Positions 58,701-64,000 of a stretch of 64,000 nt of DNA are shown one piece after another; within the stretch, counting starts at the first letter, position 1, and every line of letters begins with the position of its first letter. Below the pieces are notes generated by a model. The model ran no database searches and was not told the DNA's origin. It worked only from the letters and a program-made list of their open reading frames with translations. Position numbers and translations under genes: made by a program. The DNA lies in contig JAYEPQ010000008.1 in NCBI GenBank assembly GCA_036321105.1, forward strand, positions 1,570,001 to 1,634,000, read 5' to 3'. The DNA comes from Dracaena cambodiana (Eukaryota > Streptophyta > Magnoliopsida > Asparagales > Asparagaceae).

Positions 58701-61700
58701 CATTAGAGGCTCTGAAATTTCATGAACATTCAGCAAACAGTTACTAGTTCACCTGTATTTGAATAGCTCCAGTATTTCTTAATGAAGTTTGGTTTTAGTT
58801 GGTAAACGTAGTTAATTTAAGTGTCAGCATAACAGCATCACAATTATGTGAAGACTCAAAACAGAGTTCAGACAAAAAAAAAAACCCAAAAAAAAAAAGG
58901 AAATGAAGAAAAATGAAAGAGTTTTTCAATTTTTCGCTATGAAAAGAAATCCTTTTAGCTCATAGGAACTTGAAAATTACCAGTATATGTAAATAACCAA
59001 ATGAATTGTCAACATGCAACAAATAGGCAGATGTCATTGTAAGATAAAAAACAAGAGTAACCGTACTCTGATCAGTGACTCTTTGGTTTCCACGTACAGC
59101 TAATACAGTGTCCTTTAGGTCCTTCTCAGAAAGCTGGAGATTTTTAAAAAGCTGCTCACCAAACCTTTTATCCGAGCAGAATGCTAGCATAATGTGTTCA
59201 ACTGACAAAAAATCATCACCCAGGTCTTTCTTATATTTTTTAGCATTGTCCAAGAGATTAGTGAAACTTGATCCTATTATCGGTCCACTAGTATCACCAG
59301 TAACCTGTCATTGAAAGAACAGTTCATTAAGGTGCCTTAAACGTGAGTTTATATGACATTGAATGGCAATAATTTCTTGCACCTTGGGCTGCCCCAAGAT
59401 AAACTGGTCTGTAGCCTGCAAAACAGTTGTGTTGTCAACTCCAGCTTTGGTGAATATTCTCCGCGCTAAACCATCCTTTTGTTCTAGAAGAGCCTTCATC
59501 AAATGCTCAGATTCCACTACTTGTTGCTTGCATTCTCTTGCAGCATCTATTGCACCTACGATTCCATCCCATGCCATTTCTGTAAATTGTCTTGCATTGA
59601 TCTGTTAAGAGAGAAGTTACTTTTTCAATAACAAAAATCTCAGAACATGTAAATGGTGTGACCTTGTCCTGGCTTACACCACAAAATTCTCCAGAAAAAT
59701 CACTAGGAATTTAGCATACATAATCCTTGGGAAGAACACAGCTACTGTAAACCTAGAACAACATGAATTGCATATTTTGGGGGAAAAGGGAGAAAACAGC
59801 AGATAAAGTTCAAAGTTAATATGTCTTATTGACTTTTTCCATGTATTATTTCGAAACACTTTAAATACATTAATTAGCACAAAGAAAGAGATTCAGTAAT
59901 TAAATAAAAAATTAAGGTAAACTCTGGATAACAGGATAAATTTTGCAAACAAGCAAAATAAATACAAGGAACAATTTAAGGCAACACAGATATGGCCTTC
60001 AACAGCTCCAAATCAACAACAACAACAACAACAACTAAGCCTTTCTATCCCAAGTACTTGGGGTAATGTAGAAGTTCAGCTTTTATTATAGTCTATCAAG
60101 ATTTTAAATACTAGTGAATATGATGTATATTGCAAATGATGTATTAGATTTTAAGGTACCTAATACACAGATATTCCATACAATACTAAGTGTTGATATT
60201 TTGTGTCGACACTATACGTCGTTGACCATTCTAATTTTAACCTTCGTCTCCACTATGGTTGCAACACCATGTCTAATACATCCACATATGAACTTCAGGT
60301 TGATGGACTTGTCCAATAGATGCACAAAGCTCACAGAAATAGATGCAATTGTTTGTAAATAAAAATAATAAAACAGAAACTTCTGAAGAGTGATCGTCAG
60401 ACAAGGATATTGCACAATTTTCTATGCCCAACACCATCATCTTGAAAAAAACACCAACTTAAAAACCTTAAAATATAATTTTTGGCAATTGGCACTTCAA
60501 AAGCAAAACCAAGAATAGCATTGCATCCATTTCCATCACATACATTATGTCTAATGTTAGTAAGACCAATCTGTAATAAACAGAATCATCCAAAGATGAA
60601 TCGACTCAGATGACTGCACTGACTTGAGAACTGCACCAGTCACATTTGCATCAAAAGCAAAAAATCTAATGCAGTGTAACAAACATGTCTAATATTCACA
60701 TTGGTTGTGCATTAATTCACTTGGATGATTGCAATGAGTCTAGACCTGTACCACTTACATTCACATTGAAAGCACCAATCTCCCCTCACTAAATGCCGGA
60801 TAACAAGCATGCCTGGTGTTCACATTGGTTGTGCATTAACACCACATTTTTTCATCCTAATCTCATCATATGCACTCATTCATATGGTGTAGTAATGTTC
60901 AAAGGGCGATAATGCATAACGTGCATTAACACGAAACATGCCTAGTATTCACAATGGCTATGCATTAATCAACTCAGATAATTGCAATGAGCCGAGAACC
61001 ACACCAGTTGCATTCGCATCGAAAGCAAAATTCTTCCCCTATTAAATACAGGACAAAAACATGCCTAGAACTCATAATGGTTGCACATTAACACCACATT
61101 GTTTCATCATAAGCTCAGCTTATACACTCATTCCTATCGTGTAGTAAATATTGAATAATGATAATGCATAATGTAACATTCGGCTTCCCAAGAAGTTATA
61201 ACACACATGCAGTAATGCATAACACGAGTTCATAATTTTTAAATTTCATCCAAAATTGATATAAGATCATCGACAACAACTTCAATATATAGAAAACTAT
61301 TGTTTACAATATCAAAAAATAATATTATTTTTAGAAAAGTTATTGAAGTAGAAGTTGGAACCAAATTAAGGATCAAAGTCAAAATATCAGCTAAAGTCAA
61401 GAGCTACAGTTAGAGTCAAAGTCAAAGAGTGGAATCTAGTCAAAATTAAAGTTCGGATCAAGAATCATTGTCACACTCAAAGTCGGAGTTAAGGTCAACA
61501 TTCAAAAACATCAGAACTAGTAAGGGAGTGAGGTTGAATGTCAAAATCAATGAGGGAGGTGAAATCCAAAGAGGCTAGGCTTAATTGGGAAAAGGGAGTT
61601 ATTGTAAGGAGATGGAAATTGCAAGATTTATAAAAATCTGAAAAAAACTTATAACAAAGTTAGGTTACAATATAACATAACCTAAAATAATGCACCATAA

Positions 61701-61819
61701 CCTAATGCTATAAAACATTAGTTTATTTGACGAGTTATATAACAATGTATACTTGCTAAGTTACATAATGAGTTATAAGAGTTGCGTAAGTTCTTTAAAA
61801 CTATAATATTTCAAACAAG

Positions 61820-61853
<34 letters not shown>

Positions 61854-63963
61854 GGGGGGGGGGGTGTGGTTACTAGTGGAGAAAAATCTTCAGGAAGTGC
61901 TCACAAAGAGCCAATGCTAAACTAATGCATAGTTTTGTTAAAGCAGAAATGCCAAGATAGCAGCAAGAGTGCTAAACTAGACCGTAGCTTTGCGTGAAAC
62001 ACAACGCGAAGCTAACATATAGTTTCCCGCTGTGCGTGTTTCTGATACAATGAAACTAATATAACAGTTTAGTTAAAGAAGATTCTTATCCTCTCACCTA
62101 TAATCACAAATTGGATGTTTTTAATACACTCAACTTCATCCTTTAACAAGAAGTTTTAATTCTATTCAAAAGAATGCCTATAAATTCTCTAGAAGAGAGA
62201 AAATGAAACCTCTTGGCTATATCTTGAGCAACTTTGGGCCCTTGATTTTTTACTTACCTAATTGCACAAGTTTCATCCTCCACTGGCCGGTCATCGGTCT
62301 CCATTGTTCGGATCATCAATGTCAACATCCATCGCCATAAAGAGAATCCAACTTTAAATAAAGAGGAGCAATATATACTTTCTCTCCTCTTTTGTATTCT
62401 TTTTTTTTTCTCTCTTTTCTTGAGATTTTCAAGAACGTTGTAATCAAGCTTCTTGAATGGAAAAGAGAGACTTTTCCAACAAACAACAAGAGCAAGAAGT
62501 TTATAGGCATGAATTCTTAATTTTTCATGAAATATATTTAATTATGTGGCAAAAATGAATGCCGAACTATATTTAATTATGCTTCTTAGATATCTTTCTC
62601 CAGGAAAAGAAACTGTGATGAACACTGATTTCAAGTTAGGAAATTATGCCTTAACTTATGCATGTCAGACAGCCAATCTCAAATAATTTCTGTCAAGGAA
62701 TATTCTTACTCTAGAAAAAATGCATCTATTTCAATGGGGTTTATGCATCTTCCAGAATGAGACCCTCAGCCAGAGTTCACTCCATGAATATGTTTGATGT
62801 GGGAAAAGACAAGTTTCACACATCATCATCTCAATGGTGAGATCACACTATGCAACATGTAACATGGTCCTTCTGTGGATATTAGCATACAAATCCTCGA
62901 GAAAGATAACATTTTTCTAGGAATTAGGCGCACAAAATCCTTGAGGAAGAATACTGCTAGTATACATTTGACCTAAAACAACATGGCTTGCACATTTTTT
63001 TCCTGAAAAAAGGAGAAATCAGAGGTGCTCCGAGTATTTACTGAGTAATGTTACATTATTGATTTTCTCCATGTACAGAAAGTTTGCAACATCCTGGATA
63101 CATTATTAGCACTAAAAAAATGGTTAAAAAATATGTAAAAATGAACAATTAGCTGGAACACTTTAGATAGCATGATAAATTTTGCACATCAGCAAAATAA
63201 ATACACGACCAATTACAGGGATACATAAATATAGTCTCTAACTCCAAATTAATATTATTAAAAAAAAAAAAAAAAAACATCTTTGTTCTACAAATGGATG
63301 TAAAAATTCAGCTTTTAATCCCCACTATGCAACACCTTAGATATGTCAATTACTACATAAGGAATAATAATCAACAAAAATTGAAAAGCAAAACTAAACA
63401 ATTCTAAATAACATAAAGTTTGCACACCAACAAAATAAATACAAAAATGCTCGTTAAAGACTATTCTCAAATTCCGTATATAACATGCCAAAATCAATTA
63501 AAAATCCAAACTCTATCCCCTAATAAACTGCACATTGTTATTGGAAAAGGGAAAAGTCAGCCAAAAAACACAACAAATAAGTTGTGGATTATTGATTTTT
63601 CCCATCTAGCGGACCAAAAAAAAAAAAAAAACAATCTTCGAAATAGAATTGTAGAAAAACATGACAATATCATAATTTGATCGTCCGGACCTGAGAGGAT
63701 TCCCCATAGCTCGATCGAGAAGGCAGGGTCGAGTGAAACTGGCGACTAAAGTGAGCCATCGCCATTATCTCGTCTCGCTTCGTGATCCAAGACGCAGGCT
63801 GGACGCCGACGTGGCGAGCAGCGGGGCCCGCATGGAAGAGGGACGAGAGGGCGGCGGATAGGGAAGGGAGCATCGGAGAGCAGCGGCGGCGGAGGGCGGA
63901 GGAGGAGGAGGAGGAGGAGGCGGCGGAGCGCGCAAGCCTCGCGGCGGCCGTTCGAGCCGGCAT
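49719..63963 (-). CDS. CLPB4: Mitochondrial-type ClpB/Hsp100 disaggregase
   Basis: An AAA+ hexamer that pulls proteins out of aggregates together with Hsp70. Exons: 63963-63691, 59601-59383, 59304-59067, 58097-57902, 57502-57448, 56781-56631, 54286-53978, 53002-52737, 52660-51731, 50030-49719 (2949 nt, 982 aa), all GT-AG and in phase. Residues 1-91 are Ser/Ala/Arg-rich without acidic residues near the start, with RQFHSTLPS, as in a mitochondrial presequence. The N domain covers about 92-240. The first AAA+ has GEPGVGKT (K303), pore KYRG (341-344) and LFIDE (D369/E370). The middle coiled coil covers about 485-610. The second AAA+ has GPTGVGKT (K706), pore GYVG (748-751) and LFDE (D772/E773). 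All catalytic motifs are intact. Length fits plant mitochondrial ClpB. Chloroplast targeting cannot be wholly excluded. Heat-shock elements, if any, lie beyond the window. Confidence 0.96.
51020..51308 (+). mobile_element. 5'-truncated LINE 3' end, copy 5
   Basis: 'gaagaaaatatggatagaga', 'ttcatgtagcctaccccaag' and 'cttgggataaagcttagttg' followed by TTG repeats. It lies in ClpB intron 9, antisense to the gene. Confidence 0.7.
53150..53698 (-). mobile_element. LTR-related fragment in ClpB intron 7
   Basis: On the minus strand it starts TGATTGGG and runs through 'ggcaataacggccaagattt' to an LTR-like end CCATCCTGCGTCA, followed by a primer-site-like TTTGGTATTG. About 120 bp of the LTR 3' part then recurs (53150-53270). 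Start, end and order resemble the LTRs at 18 and 21 kb. No intact target duplication was found, so it is a rearranged relic. Confidence 0.5.
57650..57840. repeat. 'cgtgtcc'-rich dispersed repeat
   Basis: 'cgtgttcgttgttattgtcg', 'gtgtcgcacccgtg' and 'cgtgtccgtgtccgtg' in ClpB intron 4 resemble the ends of the element at 36128-36750. It is probably a piece of a related transposon. Confidence 0.35.
59690..60100. repeat. Segmental duplication in ClpB intron 1, copy A
   Basis: Direct match to about 62900-63330. Shared blocks in order are 'ctaggaattag(c)', 'aatccttg.ggaagaa', 'aacaacatg', 'ttgattttctccatgta'-like, 'ggataaattttgca', 'agcaaaataaataca' and 'aaattcagcttttaat'-like. Copy A also contains a short LINE tail (60011-60068) not found in copy B. 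Confidence 0.7.
60011..60068 (-). mobile_element. LINE 3' tail, copy 6 (very short)
   Basis: 'aacaacaacaacaacaac' then 'aagcctttctatcccaagta' and 'cttgggg', the inverse of the family's 3' terminus. Only about 58 bp remain. It lies in ClpB intron 1. Confidence 0.6.
60600..61180. repeat. Higher-order tandem repeat (about 125 bp, paired into about 250 bp)
   Basis: 'catg(c)ctag.attcaca.tgg.tgtgcattaa' recurs near 60684, 60807, 60934 and 61058 (spacing 123-127). The block 'gatgattgcaatgag...gaaccacaccag' to 'gaaagcaaaa' recurs between them. Alternate copies are more alike (spacing about 250), which suggests a dimer was duplicated. It lies in ClpB intron 1 with no coding potential. Confidence 0.7.
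61823..61864. repeat. Poly-T / poly-G junction
   Basis: About 30 T followed directly by about 12 G in ClpB intron 1. Such a junction is unusual in plant DNA and may be an assembly or sequencing artefact at a homopolymer. Confidence 0.8.
62900..63330. repeat. Segmental duplication in ClpB intron 1, copy B
   Basis: Partner of 59690-60100, about 3.2 kb away in direct orientation. A third, short echo ('aaagtttgcacaccaacaaa' then 'ataaatacaaaa') is at 63415-63447. Confidence 0.65.
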
Positions 63964-63985
63964 GGTGACGAATTGCTCAACGATT

Positions 63986-63993
63986 TAGGGTTT
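63986..63993 (-). promoter_or_regulatory. Telo-box in the ClpB leader
   Basis: AAACCCTA in gene sense, 23 bp upstream of the ClpB ATG. The motif is common in 5' regions of plant housekeeping and translation-related genes; its role here is inferred. Only 37 bp of upstream sequence is in the window. Confidence 0.4.
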
Positions 63994-64000
63994 TTCTTTA

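Noticed and set aside
60600..61180. CRISPR-like array
   Set aside because: Whole-unit tandem repeats with no unique spacers, inside a plant intron.

Overview
The window is nuclear DNA of a flowering plant, probably a monocot. Genes are split by GT-AG introns, first exons are GC-rich, introns are AT-rich, and transposon remnants are dense. The species cannot be named from sequence alone. Five protein-coding genes could be rebuilt exon by exon. In each, every junction is GT-AG, the phases agree, and the frame stays open to a stop.

Layout: (1) 1684-2868 (+), a group IIa WRKY transcription factor, 4 exons, 297 aa. (2) 13533-9038 (-), a reticulon-like protein of the RTNLB21 type, 9 exons, 478 aa. 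(3) 39012-15469 (-), a class II (PTEN-like/C2/FH1/FH2) formin, 17 exons, 1379 aa, spread over 23.5 kb. (4) 42204-48142 (+), a POLAR-like polarity protein, 3 exons, 341 aa. (5) 63963-49719 (-), a mitochondrial-type ClpB/Hsp100 disaggregase, 10 exons, 982 aa, whose promoter lies mostly beyond the right edge. WRKY and reticulon converge, as do POLAR and ClpB. Formin and POLAR diverge from a 3.2 kb intergenic space.

The genes do not form a pathway. Formin (actin nucleation) and POLAR (cortical polarity) both concern cell shape or division polarity, but nothing in the sequence links them.

The rest is mostly mobile-element debris. A family of short elements with GGGAGTTTC-type terminal inverted repeats and 8-9 bp target duplications (Mutator-like) occurs about seven times. 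One copy at 5.7-6.8 kb carries a fragment of a DEAD-box helicase gene (RH39-like), including an exon end and the start of an intron. Three more sit head to tail in one target site in POLAR intron 1. A 3.24 kb non-autonomous LTR retrotransposon with a perfect 5 bp target duplication sits in formin intron 14. At least six 5'-truncated LINE tails ending in TTG repeats are scattered about. Other finds are two long fold-back elements, a MITE inside an AT microsatellite, and several local tandem or segmental duplications inside introns. No tRNA, rRNA or CRISPR was seen, and there is no obvious new enzymatic or defence system. The most unusual material is the gene-capturing element and the repeated use of one insertion site.
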